Below, piece after piece: positions 31,223-41,607 of a stretch of 53,426 bases of DNA (position 1 is its first letter; each line of letters opens with the position of its first letter). Both the position numbers and the translations under genes were made by a program. This DNA comes from Zetaproteobacteria bacterium CG_4_9_14_3_um_filter_54_145 (GTDB taxonomy: Bacteria > Pseudomonadota > Zetaproteobacteria > Mariprofundales > Mariprofundaceae): positions 1 through 53,426 of the forward strand of contig PFXI01000050.1 of assembly GCA_002791575.1 (NCBI GenBank), in the 5' to 3' direction. The notes under the pieces were generated by a model. That model worked only from the letters and a program-made list of their open reading frames with translations. It did not search any database and was not told where the DNA came from.

Positions 31223-33608
31223 CCTGCCATTTCCACTTGAGAATTTCCGGCATATCTTCGCCATACATTTCGATGTAGGCCTTATGGTCGAGCAGCTTGT
31301 CGCGCAACATCTGTTTTGCATAAGCAGCACGCGAACCCAGGCTTGGTACCCTATCGATAACATCACCAGCCAGATGAAAACGATCGAGATCATTCAGTAC
31401 AGCCATATCAAAAGGCGTCGTTGTGGTACCGTTCTCTTTGTAACCACGTACATGCAAATTCCTGTGATTGCTGCGGCGGTAGGTGAGTCGATGGATCAAC
31501 CATGGATACCCGTGATAAGCAAAAATGACAGGCTTGTCTTTGGTAAACAGCACATCGAAATCATTGTCGGAAATGCCGTGCGGGTGCTCACCCGGCGGTT
31601 GCAGGGTCATCAGGTCGACCACATTGATCACGCGAATTTTCAGATCCGGAAACTGCTGGCGCAGTAGTGTTACAGCTGCAAGCGTTTCCAGTGTCGGTAC
31701 ATCACCGCAGCAGGCCATGACCACATCAGGATCACCGCCCTCGTCGTTACTGGCCCAGGTCCAGATCCCCAGCCCGGCGGTACAGTGTTTAATCGCTGAC
31801 TCCATATCCAGCCATTGCAATTCAGGCTGCTTACCCGCAATGATGACATTGATATCATCGTGGCTACGCAGACAATGGTCGGTCACCGATAACAGGGTAT
31901 TGGCATCAGGTGGTAAATAGACGCGGATGATCTCAGCCTTCTTGTTGACCACCACATCGATAAACCCTGGATCCTGATGACTAAAGCCGTTGTGGTCCTG
32001 CCGCCAGACGTGCGATGACAACAGATAATTCAATGAGGCAATGGGTCTGCGCCATGGGATGTCACGCGCCACATCAAGCCACTTGGCGTGCTGATTGAAC
32101 ATCGAATCAACGATATGGATAAAGGCTTCATAGCAGGAGAAGAAGCCATGCCGCCCGGTAAGCAAATACCCTTCGAGCCAGCCCTGACACTGGTGCTCAC
32201 TCAGCATCTCCATCACCCGGCCATCAGGCGCAATGTGTTCATCACCGGGTAATATCTCTGCTGTCGAACAACGGTTGGTCACTTCGAACAGTGCGCCCCA
32301 GCGATTCGATGCGGTTTCGTCCGGACTGAAAACACGAAAGTTGCGTGCTTCACTATTGAGCTTCATCACATCGCGAATGAATTCGCCCTGGGCGCGCGTC
32401 GATTCGGCTTTGACCTCACCCGGGTTTGGTACACTCACCGCATAAGCGCGAAAGTCCGGTAGTCGCAGATCACGCAGCAACTTGCCGCCATTGGTATGTG
32501 GATTGGCACCCATGCGCCGCTCCCCTTTTGGCGCCAGTTCAGCCAGTTCAGCAATCAGCCCGCCCTGCTCGTTAAACAGCTCTTCAGGTCGGTATGATTT
32601 CATCCACTGTTCAAGGACTTTTATATGCTTTGCCTGTTTGATAAAATTGGTAACCGGAACCTGATGTGCATGAAAGGTGCCTTCGACCTGTTGACCGTCG
32701 ACGAATTCGGGGCCGGTCCAGCCTTTGGGAGAGCGCAGAATAATCATCGGCCAGCGTGGTCGCTTTGTGAATCCATGTGCTCGCGCGTCACGCTGAATAA
32801 GTTTGATACTTGCTATCACACTATCCAGTGTCGCGGCCATCAACTGGTGCATGGTTTCCGGATCATCACCCTCGACAAAATACGGTGTATAACCGTAGCC
32901 CCGAAACAGCGCTTCCAGTTCATCGCGGGGGATCCGCGCCAGTACGGTGGGGCCGGCGATCTTGTAGCCGTTCAAATGCAGAATCGGCAGCACCGCACCA
33001 TCATGCACCGGGTTGAGAAATTTATTGGAGTGCCAGCTGGTTGCCATAGGCCCGGTTTCCGCTTCACCATCACCGACCACGCAGGCCACCAGCAGATCGG
33101 GATTATCGAAGGCTGCGCCATAGGCATGTGATAGCGCGTAACCCAGTTCGCCACCTTCATTAATGGAACCCGGTGTTTCCGGCGCGACGTGACTGGGAAT
33201 GCCACCGGGAAATGAAAACTGGGTATCCAGCTTTTTCATACCCGCCTCGTCCTGGGAGATATTTGGATAGACCTCGCTGTAGGTCCCTTCAAGATACGTA
33301 TTGGCCACCAGTCCCGGGCCACCATGGCCGGGACCGGTGACATTCACAATACTCAGGTCATATTGCCGGATGATGCGGTTAAGATGGACATAAATAAAAT
33401 TGAGGCCCGGCGTAGTACCCCAGTGCCCCAGCAGACGCGGCTTGATATGTTCAATGGTAAGCGGTTTTTTCAGCAGAGGGTTATCATACAAATAGATCTG
33501 GCCGACCGACAGATAGTTAGCCGCACGCCAGTAAGCGTCCATCTTGCGTACAACATCAGGCAGCAACGGTTTGTTCGTACTCTCGGGCGTTTTCGTCTTG
33601 CTGGCCAT
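31215..33608 (-). CDS. xfp: Phosphoketolase (xylulose-5-phosphate/fructose-6-phosphate)
   Basis: A 797-residue thiamine-diphosphate enzyme that cleaves Xu5P (and often F6P) with phosphate to acetyl phosphate and GAP (or E4P). Both family signatures are present: [14 protein letters not shown], and [16 protein letters not shown] for ThDP/Mg2+ binding; [12 protein letters not shown] supports the assignment. Length is normal. AGAGGA precedes ATG 33608 by 8 bases. It is the first gene of a likely 10.6-kb unit that continues through DUF2254 into the N-type ATPase. Acetyl phosphate can yield ATP via acetate kinase, but that gene is not in this window. Confidence 0.96.
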
Positions 33609-34015
33609 CAGCAGGTTCCTCTTGATTGCTTTATCCCGGAAGCCCGCAAACAGACTTCGCCATCATCAGTGTTTATTTGGTGCATGATACAAACAGCAAC
33701 CGGTTTTCTGTGGAAATAAGATCCGTATGTTGCACACTGGATTTTTCCTCTGTCTCAATGCCAGCAGACGCCAATAGGCTATAAATCTGTGACTCACCGC
33801 TACTTCTGCTGATACCGCTCTTTTTCGTTCAACGCTTTCTCCTGTTTTCATGTTTGCCTTTGCACCATCAATTCAACAGCTGCTCAGCAGTAACCCCGGT
33901 GATCATGTTAGCTGCATTGGCATCACACATTTTCAACTATACTGTTTATATATGAATATATGACAAAATAACAGCGCCGGTCGTGCTCATCATCCGCAAC
34001 TAAAAAGAACAACCA
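33609..34015. other. Intergenic region upstream of phosphoketolase, likely carrying the operon promoter
   Basis: The stretch has an AT-rich block (33935-33975) with TTGTCA and TATAGT on the minus strand spaced by 19 bases, a weak promoter candidate for the phosphoketolase-DUF2254-atp unit. A 61-codon frame at 33666-33851 has a modest Shine-Dalgarno but a composition unlike a real protein; I do not call it. Confidence 0.4.
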
Positions 34016-34219
34016 TCAACTGCCACCCTGTTTGCTCGGCAGAGACTTTCCATATATGTGGTGGATTTTACCCTCAGCTTCTAACCAATCGTACAACTGA
34101 CAATCCCCTTCGAAGCCGCGTTGCTCTGAAAGAAAGTAAGCTGCTGTAGAGATCCTTTCCCTGAGCTCTTCAGGATTGTGTATAGCACTCTTGTTTGCGT
34201 TACCTGTTGTTTTAGACAT
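34016..34219 (-). CDS. DUF2934 domain protein
   Basis: A 67-residue protein matching DUF2934: a helical segment LRERISTAAYFLSEQRGFEG followed by QLYDWLEAEGKI. The family is common in proteobacteria and often sits near stress or carbohydrate genes, but no function is established. ATG 34219 follows GGAG with 6-base spacing; a longer frame to 34255 lacks such a site. It lies between prs and the phosphoketolase gene, with about 120 and 400 bases on each side. Confidence 0.75.
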   Translation of the reverse strand: MSKTTGNANKSAIHNPEELRERISTAAYFLSEQRGFEGDCQLYDWLEAEGKIHHIYGKSLPSKQGGS

Positions 34220-34337
34220 TCGGACTCCATTCTGATCTGGCTGGAAGCTGACCAATCTTTATAAGCTATACCTAAGCACGATAATAGATAGGAGCCGCCC
34301 TCAGATATTGTAAGCTGCTAATGCTCAATGGTGATGC

Positions 34338-35228
34338 TTACAGGCAGGCAGTTACGCCCTCGGCCAGAAGCGGGGCCAGGCTGATGACATTGCTCGGGTG
34401 ACTGATGCTGTCGGTGCTCCAGATGGCATCAAGCTCTGCTGCCTGCAATCGTTGCCACGCATCACCGGCGAAGAGCGCATGGGTGATGATCGCAGATACC
34501 GATGCGGCACCTGCAGCCTTCGCGGCAGCGGCCGCAGCCAGCAGCGTACGGCCAGTACTGGCCATATCATCCACCAGCACAATATGGCGACCGGCAAAGG
34601 TAATATCATCAGGCAGGCGAACGGATACATTGCTGTCCCCGGTACGCAGCTTCTCCGCCACGGCCACATTAAAACCGCGCCCGGAGGCAATGGCATCCAC
34701 CCACTGCTGCGACTCTTCATCCGGCCCCAGCAGTAAGGGCTTGTCGATGCAACTTGCGATGAAATCGCCCATCAGGGCGGTAGCCGAGAGTGCCACTGCT
34801 TTGGCTGCCGGAACCGCGTGCTTCAGCTGATGCACGCGGTGCAGATGCGGATCGACCGTGATAACAGCATCAAAGGCATCGGCCAGCAACTGACCGATCA
34901 CCTGCTGGCTGATCGCTTCACCGGGGTGAAATGCCGTATCCTGGCGCATATAGCAAAGGTAAGGCGCTACCAGTATCAGCCGCTTCACGCCGTTGGTGCG
35001 GGCAGTAGCTGCCGCCAGCAATAACTCAATCAGCTTCTCATTCGGTTGATTCAGGCTGCAGAAGATCACAACCTGCTCCGGCAGCGGAACAGGCACACTC
35101 ACCCGACTCTCGCCGTCCGGAAAACGGTGCAACAGCAGATCGGCTGCGCGCACGGATTCATTAATGGAGAGTGCAGAAGCCAAAGCCGAGGCGGGCCCTC
35201 TGTCTGCGGGAAAATTCAATACCAACAT
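34338..35228 (-). CDS. prs: Ribose-phosphate pyrophosphokinase (PRPP synthetase) homologue
   Basis: PRPP synthetase transfers pyrophosphate from ATP to ribose-5-phosphate. The 296-residue protein has HRFPDGESRV, LVAPYLCYMRQD, TVDPHLHRVHQ and the PRPP-binding loop VLVDDMASTGRTL. It is about 20 residues shorter than standard Prs and more divergent, typical of the secondary Prs found next to archaeal-type AMP/thymidine phosphorylases. AGGAG precedes ATG 35228. It starts 24 bases after the phosphorylase gene, so the pair is probably cotranscribed and shares ribose phosphate intermediates. Confidence 0.92.
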   Translation of the reverse strand: MLVLNFPADRGPASALASALSINESVRAADLLLHRFPDGESRVSVPVPLPEQVVIFCSLNQPNEKLIELLLAAATARTNGVKRLILVAPYLCYMRQDTAFHPGEAISQQVIGQLLADAFDAVITVDPHLHRVHQLKHAVPAAKAVALSATALMGDFIASCIDKPLLLGPDEESQQWVDAIASGRGFNVAVAEKLRTGDSNVSVRLPDDITFAGRHIVLVDDMASTGRTLLAAAAAAKAAGAASVSAIITHALFAGDAWQRLQAAELDAIWSTDSISHPSNVISLAPLLAEGVTACL

Positions 35229-35252
35229 AACCTGCTCCTCCCACCCACTCGT

Positions 35253-36800
35253 CTACAGCGCCGGAAAATAGCGCGGTGCCGGCGGCACATCACCGATCGT
35301 GAAACCGTCATCCCTGCCGGCCAGATCCATCGCAAATTCGAAATCGGATGGGAACTCGGCGTGGATACGATAGAGCGGCTCACCCGCTTTCACCGCATCC
35401 CCCAGTTTCTTGAACAGATCCACACCCGCGCCCTTGTCCATCGGCGCACCGGCCAGGCGGGCGATACGCGCCATCTGCAGATTATCTATGGCCACCACAT
35501 AACCACTCTGCTGCGCCGGCATCTCCTTAACCAGAGCGCCCGGTTTCATGGCTGTCTTATTCATACCCTGGGCGGCAATCAGCGCCTGCATCTTTTTCAT
35601 AGCCCGGCCGGTCTCCAGTATGTCACGGGCAATCGCATAGCCCTGGCCGCCGCGCACATCCGGATCAAATTCGAGGATACGACCGGCAAGTCTAAGCGCC
35701 TTCTCGCGCAGGTCGGTTGGTGCGGCAGGATTATTCTCCAATACCAGAAGCACATCGCGCGCTTCGAGTACCGGCCCGATACCGCGTCCAATCGGCTCTT
35801 CGCCGTTGGTGATCACCACCTCCAGATTCAGACCCGAGCGATCACCGACATATTCGAACATCTTGCGCAGGCGCAGCGCGTCATTCATGCCGCGTACCTT
35901 GGCGGTTGGACCAACCGGAATATCGATCAACAGATGGGTACAGCCGGCAGCAATTTTCTTGGAGAGGATCGATGCCACCATCTGACCGGGCGAATCCAGC
36001 GCCAGCGGGCGCTCGACCGAGATCAGGATATCATCGGCTGGTGCCAAACGTGCAGTGCCACCCCAGGCCAGACAACCACGCTCATGCCGCACGATCTCGC
36101 GCAAGCGCTCAAGGCTGAGCTGGACATGAGCAAGTGTCTCCATCGTATCGGCCGTGCCGGCAGGTGAGGTGATGGCCCGGCTGGATGTTTTCGGAATCAA
36201 CATGCCGTGCGCGGCAATAATTGGCACCACGAGCATCGTGGTACGGTTTCCGGGAATGCCGCCGATGCAGTGCTTGTCGGCAACCAGCGGCTCGCCCCAG
36301 TCCAGTCGCTCACCGGTATTGACCATGGCCTGCGTCAGGTAGAGGACTTCATCCCGCTCCATGCCGCTTTCACTACAGGCCACAAGAAAGGCCGACATCT
36401 CCATGCGTGAGTAACGGTTATCCACCACATCCTGCATAATGCCGGTAAAATCAAGCGCGGTCAGATGCTCGCCTGCAATCTTGCGGTGTACAGCATTGAG
36501 CGAGTTCGGCGGTGTGGCGTGGGAGACACAGACGGTCTCACCTTCGGCCAGCCCCAGTTGCTCGAAGGCTTGCTCGCTCAGCCCCAGTTCATCCACAGCC
36601 ATGATGCACCCATCATTGACCACATTCAGTACGGCAAGCAGTTGTTGATCCATGGCCGTGCTATTGACCTGCACCTTGGCCAGCGCCTGAAATCCTTCCG
36701 CACGATAGATCGGGCAGTCGCGATGCAGATAGGCGACATTCTCCTTATAGGTATCAATGCCCACACGGCGCAGTTTGAGATGGAAATCGGGTATATTCAT
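35253..36800 (-). CDS. AMP phosphorylase / archaeal-type thymidine phosphorylase family protein
   Basis: A 515-residue phosphorylase of the DeoA/TrpD-like fold, of the archaeal type with an extra N-terminal domain (about 1-85). Key elements: [40 protein letters not shown] (phosphate-binding), and [13 protein letters not shown]. In archaea this enzyme releases adenine from AMP to give ribose-1,5-bisphosphate. The bacterial branch is usually annotated thymidine phosphorylase; substrate is uncertain. AGGGGG precedes ATG 36800. The adjacent PRPP synthetase suggests a nucleotide-salvage role centred on ribose-bisphosphate or PRPP. Confidence 0.9.
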   Translation of the reverse strand: MNIPDFHLKLRRVGIDTYKENVAYLHRDCPIYRAEGFQALAKVQVNSTAMDQQLLAVLNVVNDGCIMAVDELGLSEQAFEQLGLAEGETVCVSHATPPNSLNAVHRKIAGEHLTALDFTGIMQDVVDNRYSRMEMSAFLVACSESGMERDEVLYLTQAMVNTGERLDWGEPLVADKHCIGGIPGNRTTMLVVPIIAAHGMLIPKTSSRAITSPAGTADTMETLAHVQLSLERLREIVRHERGCLAWGGTARLAPADDILISVERPLALDSPGQMVASILSKKIAAGCTHLLIDIPVGPTAKVRGMNDALRLRKMFEYVGDRSGLNLEVVITNGEEPIGRGIGPVLEARDVLLVLENNPAAPTDLREKALRLAGRILEFDPDVRGGQGYAIARDILETGRAMKKMQALIAAQGMNKTAMKPGALVKEMPAQQSGYVVAIDNLQMARIARLAGAPMDKGAGVDLFKKLGDAVKAGEPLYRIHAEFPSDFEFAMDLAGRDDGFTIGDVPPAPRYFPAL

Positions 36801-36921
36801 GATCGCCCCCTGCGCTCAGATTAACCGATTCAGAGACGCAAGTCGATGACCCGCAAACAGTCCACCGTTCTCCATGCGCTGAAGCTAAAGCCCAGCCATT
36901 CCAGCCGGCTGCAGGCGTTCG

Positions 36922-38412
36922 TTAATCCAGCAGCTGCACATGGGCCAACCCCAGAAGGCTGCCATCAGCGCGTGGAATAAAGTTACCGATGCGAGGCCCG
37001 TACACGGCAATGACTGGATCGTACCATAATGGGATATAGACCATATCCGCCTGCATTTGACGCTCTGCCTGCGCATAGAGCAGCTTGCGCTGCGACTGAT
37101 CTGCAGTTGCCGCTGCCCGGTCCAGCCACTGATCCATGCGGCTGTTTGCGTAGCGACCACGGTTAGACCCATGTGGCGGCCACATTGATGAGTGCAGAAT
37201 CCAGCGGTAGATATCCGGATCACTGATGCCCACCCAGGAGAGCGAGAAGACCTGAAAATCGCCCTGCTTAATGCGGGCATAAAAACCGCCCCACTCCAGT
37301 GATTCGATATGTACATCGATGCCAATCTGCCGCCACATGGCGGCAATGGCCGTGGCCAGGCGCAGACGCGCCGGATCCGTGCTGGTGCGATAGTTCAGTG
37401 AAAAACGCATACCATTGGCTGCGCGTTTCATGCCGGCTCGATCCAGCAGGGCTTCGGCCTGATGTGCATCAAACGGGGTGGCCGGCAGTGGTGTTGCCGC
37501 CCAGTGACCCGGTGCCAGTACCGTTTCAGCCAGCACCGGCAGATCGGCAAACAACGCCTCTTTCAGTTTATTGCGATCCAGCGCCAGTGCCAGTGCGCGG
37601 CGGACATCCAGCGCCGCAAGCCGCTCATCCTGCAGATTCAGCCCGATATAGGAGAAAGTTGTCGACGGGCGTGTACGTATCGTCAAGGTCGGCTGCTGAC
37701 GCAGATAGGGCAGCAGCTCTGCAGGCAGGTCGTTCTGAATAAAATCGAGCTCTCCCCGGCTCAACTTAAGCAAACGCGTAACCGGATCCTTCACCGAGGC
37801 AAATTGTATCAACGGCACCGCTGCATGCGCATCCACCCGCTCCAACGTCAGACCGTGCTGGTTCCACACCCGCAGCCTGTAAGCCCCACAGCCTGTAGTT
37901 GAGCGTGCCTGTTGCGGCGCAACGGCCAGAGCTTTGGGCAGGATACCGATATTCAGCCGCGGTAGCAGCGAGGCATCGGGGTGATGCAGGTGAATAGCAA
38001 CCACATCGCTGCCTTCGGCCTCCACACGTGCCACCGCGGCAAAGCCCGCACGCAAGGGGCTAGTCAGTTGCGGATCCAGCACTGCCGACAGTGTCGCCAC
38101 CACATCGGCTGCTGTCAGTGCACTGCCGTCGGAAAAATGGAGACCGGGCTTGAGCCTGAATCGCCATAACAACGGCCCGGAGTGCTGCCAGCTGACCGCC
38201 AGATCCCCCTGTAGATGAAAGTGCTCATCCAGCCGTAGCAGACCGCGATGCAACAGCTCCTGCACCCGCGTTGATGCGGCATCCGTGGCAAAGCGAGGAT
38301 CAAGTGTGACCGGCATCTGGGCCAGCCCCACGCATAAGAGCCCCTGCTCCCGTTGCTGCCCATGACAGGCCATAAGCAGCAGGCATGTCAGCAGAGCGAG
38401 CAGTAGTTTCAT
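36922..38412 (-). CDS. ABC transporter substrate-binding lipoprotein, family 5 (oligopeptide-type)
   Basis: A 496-residue lipoprotein starting MKLLLALLTCLLLMAC, with a lipobox and a typical family-5 fold: PVTLDPRFATDAASTRVQELLHRGLL, HFSDGSALTAADVVATL, and a C-terminal YIPLWYDPVIAVYG. It would capture peptides or similar solutes in the periplasm, but no permease or ATPase genes lie beside it. ATG 38412 overlaps the stop of the upstream methyltransferase as ATGA. Its coupling to an RNA methyltransferase is odd and may only reflect shared expression. Confidence 0.9.
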   Translation of the reverse strand: MKLLLALLTCLLLMACHGQQREQGLLCVGLAQMPVTLDPRFATDAASTRVQELLHRGLLRLDEHFHLQGDLAVSWQHSGPLLWRFRLKPGLHFSDGSALTAADVVATLSAVLDPQLTSPLRAGFAAVARVEAEGSDVVAIHLHHPDASLLPRLNIGILPKALAVAPQQARSTTGCGAYRLRVWNQHGLTLERVDAHAAVPLIQFASVKDPVTRLLKLSRGELDFIQNDLPAELLPYLRQQPTLTIRTRPSTTFSYIGLNLQDERLAALDVRRALALALDRNKLKEALFADLPVLAETVLAPGHWAATPLPATPFDAHQAEALLDRAGMKRAANGMRFSLNYRTSTDPARLRLATAIAAMWRQIGIDVHIESLEWGGFYARIKQGDFQVFSLSWVGISDPDIYRWILHSSMWPPHGSNRGRYANSRMDQWLDRAAATADQSQRKLLYAQAERQMQADMVYIPLWYDPVIAVYGPRIGNFIPRADGSLLGLAHVQLLD

Positions 38413-39674
38413 CTGCGCTCCCACATAGTCAGCGATTCAACGTGGCCAGCATAGGTAAACAGATCCAGCGCCTGCAATGCTTTGAGCCGGTACCCCTGCT
38501 GTTGCAGGATCGCCCCGTCTCTGGCCCCTGCAGCCGGATCACACGAAACCATGATAATCTTTTTCGGCACAAGCCGGGTCATACTACTGCAGATACGCTT
38601 TGCACCGCGCCGTGGCGGATCGATGATCATCAAATCAGCACCGATATAGGCCTCCAGATCAAAATCCTCAAACAGATTCGCCTGCGCAAAACGGGCCCTG
38701 ATGCCCAGCGCTTTGGCATTGGCGGTTGCCGCACGCACGCTGGCCGGATTCAGCTCCGCCCCGAACAGCTCGGCTCCTGTGGCAGCAGCCAGAGGTAACG
38801 ACAGGTTGCCGATACCGCAGAAGAGATCGGCAATACGGCGAACCGGCCCGCTCCACAGCCGGATCAGATCAATCAGCTGGCGGTTGCCCGCCTGCTGCCC
38901 CTGCACAAAATCGTCAGGTCCGACAGTGAGCATAATATCGCCGGAGCCGGCAGGCAGAGCATCATGGAACTGTTTTGCCGGTCGGGTCAGCGGTCGGGTA
39001 ATCCCCTCATAACGCCACCACCACTGCATAGGCAAGCCGTTATCCAGAGACTCCTGATAATCACGTAAATCCGGTAAGTTGCCCGACTTAAGCTCCAGTA
39101 TCACATGGATACCATCGCTCAGTTCAACCGCCTGTACTGCCTCAACATCATCGTTCAGGACAGGCCGCAATAGTGCGTGCACAGCGCTCAATGCCGGTGT
39201 CAGCACCATACAACGCTGGTGGCGTATCACCCGGTGGCTGGCATGGGCATAGAAACCGGCAAACAAGCCCTGGGCATCACTGCCAACCACCCAGCGTACC
39301 CGTCGCCGTGATGCAGGCGCAGGCATTGAAGCCGGCGTCCATAGCGTATCCGGCCGTATCAATGCTGCGAATGCATCACGCACCCACTCCGACTTCAGGG
39401 CCGCATGCGCATCCGCGGCCAGAAACTGCAGCGCACAACCGCCACATGCATCGGCTACCGGACATGGTGGCGCAACGCGTGCGGAACCTGGCTCAATCAC
39501 CTGTTCAATTACGCCGCGCAGTACACCGCGTCGCTTCTGCAGTGGCGCTACGATCAGCCTGTCGCCGGTAACGGCATTGGGCACCAGCATCGTCTGATGC
39601 CCTGTACGGACAACTGTCTCACCACCGGGCAGAATGCACTCAGCTACGCCGCTGATCGGCTCACGCGTTGTCAC
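38409..39674 (-). CDS. Class I SAM-dependent RNA m5U methyltransferase (RlmD/TrmA family)
   Basis: A 421-residue enzyme. The N-terminal part holds a 4Fe-4S motif (CPVADACGGC with a later Cys in HQRCMVL) as in RlmC/RlmD. The C-terminal methyltransferase domain has the SAM motif ADLFCGIGNLSLPLA, IIDPPRRGA and the catalytic Cys in MVSCDPA. The likely product is m5U in 23S rRNA, but RlmC, RlmD and TrmA-like activity cannot be told apart by eye. ATG 39674 overlaps the midA stop as ATGA. Confidence 0.9.
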   Translation of the reverse strand: MTTREPISGVAECILPGGETVVRTGHQTMLVPNAVTGDRLIVAPLQKRRGVLRGVIEQVIEPGSARVAPPCPVADACGGCALQFLAADAHAALKSEWVRDAFAALIRPDTLWTPASMPAPASRRRVRWVVGSDAQGLFAGFYAHASHRVIRHQRCMVLTPALSAVHALLRPVLNDDVEAVQAVELSDGIHVILELKSGNLPDLRDYQESLDNGLPMQWWWRYEGITRPLTRPAKQFHDALPAGSGDIMLTVGPDDFVQGQQAGNRQLIDLIRLWSGPVRRIADLFCGIGNLSLPLAAATGAELFGAELNPASVRAATANAKALGIRARFAQANLFEDFDLEAYIGADLMIIDPPRRGAKRICSSMTRLVPKKIIMVSCDPAAGARDGAILQQQGYRLKALQALDLFTYAGHVESLTMWERR

Positions 39675-40813
39675 AGCTGATCCAGGTGATCGAACTGACG
39701 CAGGTAGGCGGGTTTATCACCTGCAACATCTATCGATTGCACCAGCAGCTTGAATACCTCCCCCATACCGAAGGGCAACAGCATACGTTTGGCATGCGCC
39801 AGCAAATGCATGCTCTGCGCGTCGGATTGCGCAGCAAGCTCCTGGATAAATGCCTGCACCGATGGCGACTGCGCAAGCCAGCCCCCCTGTGACATCCATA
39901 GTAGCGGCTGCATGCCTGCCTCCCTGCCCGCCTGCGCCAGTGCCGAAAAATCGACATGGGCGGTAATATCGCGACTACCGGGCTCGGTAAGCACCTCTTC
40001 AACCGCCGTGTGTTCAAAATGCGCCAGCAGCGTACCTTCGCCGCGACCGGGGCGATAGTACTCCTGCCGCGAATAGCCGTAATCCAGCGTCAGGATAAAC
40101 CCGCGCGGCACCACGCGTGCCAACGACTGTTGCCATGCAGCAAGGCCCGGATTGAATTCACTGATATAACCGTCCGGCCATGCACTGCTGATGGATTCGG
40201 GTATCTCTGGTACTGACTGCATGGGCTCTGTGCTATAGCCCCACGCCAGAGCGCCATCCGGTTGCCTGATCACGCCGCGCTCAAAATATTGACCCTGATG
40301 ATAACGGAAAGAGCGTACGGGGAAGGCATCTGGCAATTCATTGCTGAACAGAACAGCCTGCTCACAGGCATCGAGGCTATCCAGTGAAACATGAATCTCG
40401 ACCGCATGGCCCCGCTCGCTAAACAAGGCACGCTGCCTCTCGCGCAGAGCGTGACTGCGCTCAACCGATACGATGCGCTGAGGTACAGTGATCGGCATCT
40501 GCACAAGAATATCGAGCACCGATGCCAGCAGCTTGCCACTGCCGGAGCCCTGCTCCAGTAGTACCCAATGTGCCGGCTCCCCCATCTGCTGCCAGCAGTT
40601 GAAAATCAGATCGGCAAAACCGAGTGACAGCCATGGCCCCAGTTCGGATGCCGTGACGAAGTCGCCCGTTTCGCCGAAAACCGTTTTCGCTTCATAATAA
40701 CCCAGCTCCGGCTCATACAGCGCAGCCTGCATAAATGCATCGAAGGGGAGAAAACCGCCTGCAGCGGAGATATGAGAGCAAATGATCTGCTCCAGTTGAT
40801 GATGCCCTGTCAT
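39671..40813 (-). CDS. MidA/NDUFAF7-family class I SAM methyltransferase
   Basis: A 380-residue protein. Motif I is LLEQGSGSGKLLASVLDIL, followed by NELPDAFPVRSF and LTLDYGYSRQEYY, characteristic of the MidA family. In eukaryotes the homologue dimethylates an Arg of a complex I subunit during assembly; the bacterial target is not established. ATG 40813 follows GGGAGAGG with 8-base spacing; a GTG at 40831 gives a longer frame. It overlaps the downstream RNA methyltransferase by four bases and is divergent from trxA. Confidence 0.88.
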   Translation of the reverse strand: MTGHHQLEQIICSHISAAGGFLPFDAFMQAALYEPELGYYEAKTVFGETGDFVTASELGPWLSLGFADLIFNCWQQMGEPAHWVLLEQGSGSGKLLASVLDILVQMPITVPQRIVSVERSHALRERQRALFSERGHAVEIHVSLDSLDACEQAVLFSNELPDAFPVRSFRYHQGQYFERGVIRQPDGALAWGYSTEPMQSVPEIPESISSAWPDGYISEFNPGLAAWQQSLARVVPRGFILTLDYGYSRQEYYRPGRGEGTLLAHFEHTAVEEVLTEPGSRDITAHVDFSALAQAGREAGMQPLLWMSQGGWLAQSPSVQAFIQELAAQSDAQSMHLLAHAKRMLLPFGMGEVFKLLVQSIDVAGDKPAYLRQFDHLDQL

Positions 40814-40877
40814 AGTTGACGCCTCTCCCACCTCGGACTAACGTATCGAACATTACATACGACAACGAGGAACTCAA

Positions 40878-41210
40878 ATGTCTTCAGATTTAATCATTCA
40901 TGTCAGCGACGAAAGCTTTGATGCAGATGTTTTAAAGGCATCCGGCCCTGTGCTGGTTGATTTCTGGGCTCCATGGTGTGGCCCGTGCAAACAAATCGCG
41001 CCGATTCTGAACGAAGTTGCCGGCGAGAAGCAAGGTCAGGTCACCATTGCAAAAATCAATATCGACGATAACCCGAACACACCGGGCAAGTACGGTGTAC
41101 GCGGTATCCCCACACTGATGCTGTTTTCCGGCGGCAATGTGCAGGGCACCAAGGTCGGCGCTGTCAACAAGGCAAAGCTGATCGAGTTCATCGACGAACA
41201 TCTGTCTTAA
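40878..41210 (+). CDS. trxA: Thioredoxin 1
   Basis: A 110-residue cytosolic thioredoxin with the active-site WCGPC at residues 33-37, the cis-Pro loop GIPTLMLF and the buried Asp in VDFWAPW. It reduces protein disulfides at the expense of thioredoxin reductase. GAGGA precedes ATG 40878, and a strong terminator follows at 41229-41261, so it is monocistronic. It faces away from the midA operon. Confidence 0.97.
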   Translation: MSSDLIIHVSDESFDADVLKASGPVLVDFWAPWCGPCKQIAPILNEVAGEKQGQVTIAKINIDDNPNTPGKYGVRGIPTLMLFSGGNVQGTKVGAVNKAKLIEFIDEHLS

Positions 41211-41228
41211 CCGCTCATTCTTTCGATC

Positions 41229-41261
41229 AAAGGCAGGGGGTTATCCCCTGCCTTTTTTTTT
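41229..41261 (+). terminator. Intrinsic terminator of trxA
   Basis: AAAGGCAGGGG (41229-41239) and CCCCTGCCTTT (41245-41255) form an 11-bp stem with a 5-base loop, followed by a run of T residues to 41261. Confidence 0.96.
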
Positions 41262-41313
41262 GCTTTATCGCGTATTGGCGGGAGATGAACTAAACGATCA
41301 GAATCAAAAACCT

Positions 41314-41471
41314 TTCACCGCAGAGGAAAAGCAAAACAACATAAGAGAATAGTTATCATGCCGTGACACGTTATTGCGCATGAATATCCGGGTTCATCAG
41401 AGAAGACGTGCAGAAACCATATTCAAAATACTTCGTCTTCCCCCTGCGTCCTTTGTGTCCTCTGCGGTGAA
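41314..41471. repeat. Inverted CCTCTGCGGTGAA repeats, possible small mobile or interspersed element
   Basis: TTCACCGCAGAGG at 41314-41326 is exactly inverted at 41459-41471 (CCTCTGCGGTGAA), 132 bases apart. The right copy extends as CCCTGCGTCCTTTGTGTCC just before it, a degenerate tandem of the same CTGCG/TCCT phrase. The whole lies in a 397-base gap (41211-41607) that otherwise holds only the trxA terminator. It resembles the widely scattered ACCGCAGAGG-type repeats of many environmental bacteria. Confidence 0.5.
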
Positions 41472-41607
41472 TGGCTTTTACCCTCGCATTTGAACTGGCT
41501 GAATTGGCAGTCTGCTAGTAGTGATCAGGGTACAAACTCAGGCATGCATAGGGATATTTCCAGCTAATCCGCGAAGAACTTCTGTTTACTGTACGGCTGC
41601 GACTTGA

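Noticed and set aside
33666-33851. Minus-strand 61-codon frame upstream of phosphoketolase
   Set aside because: Composition is unlike a real protein and it lies in the likely promoter region; only a modest ribosome site supports it.
35046-36167. 373-codon plus-strand frame
   Set aside because: It is antisense to the phosphorylase and PRPP synthetase genes and has shadow-like composition.
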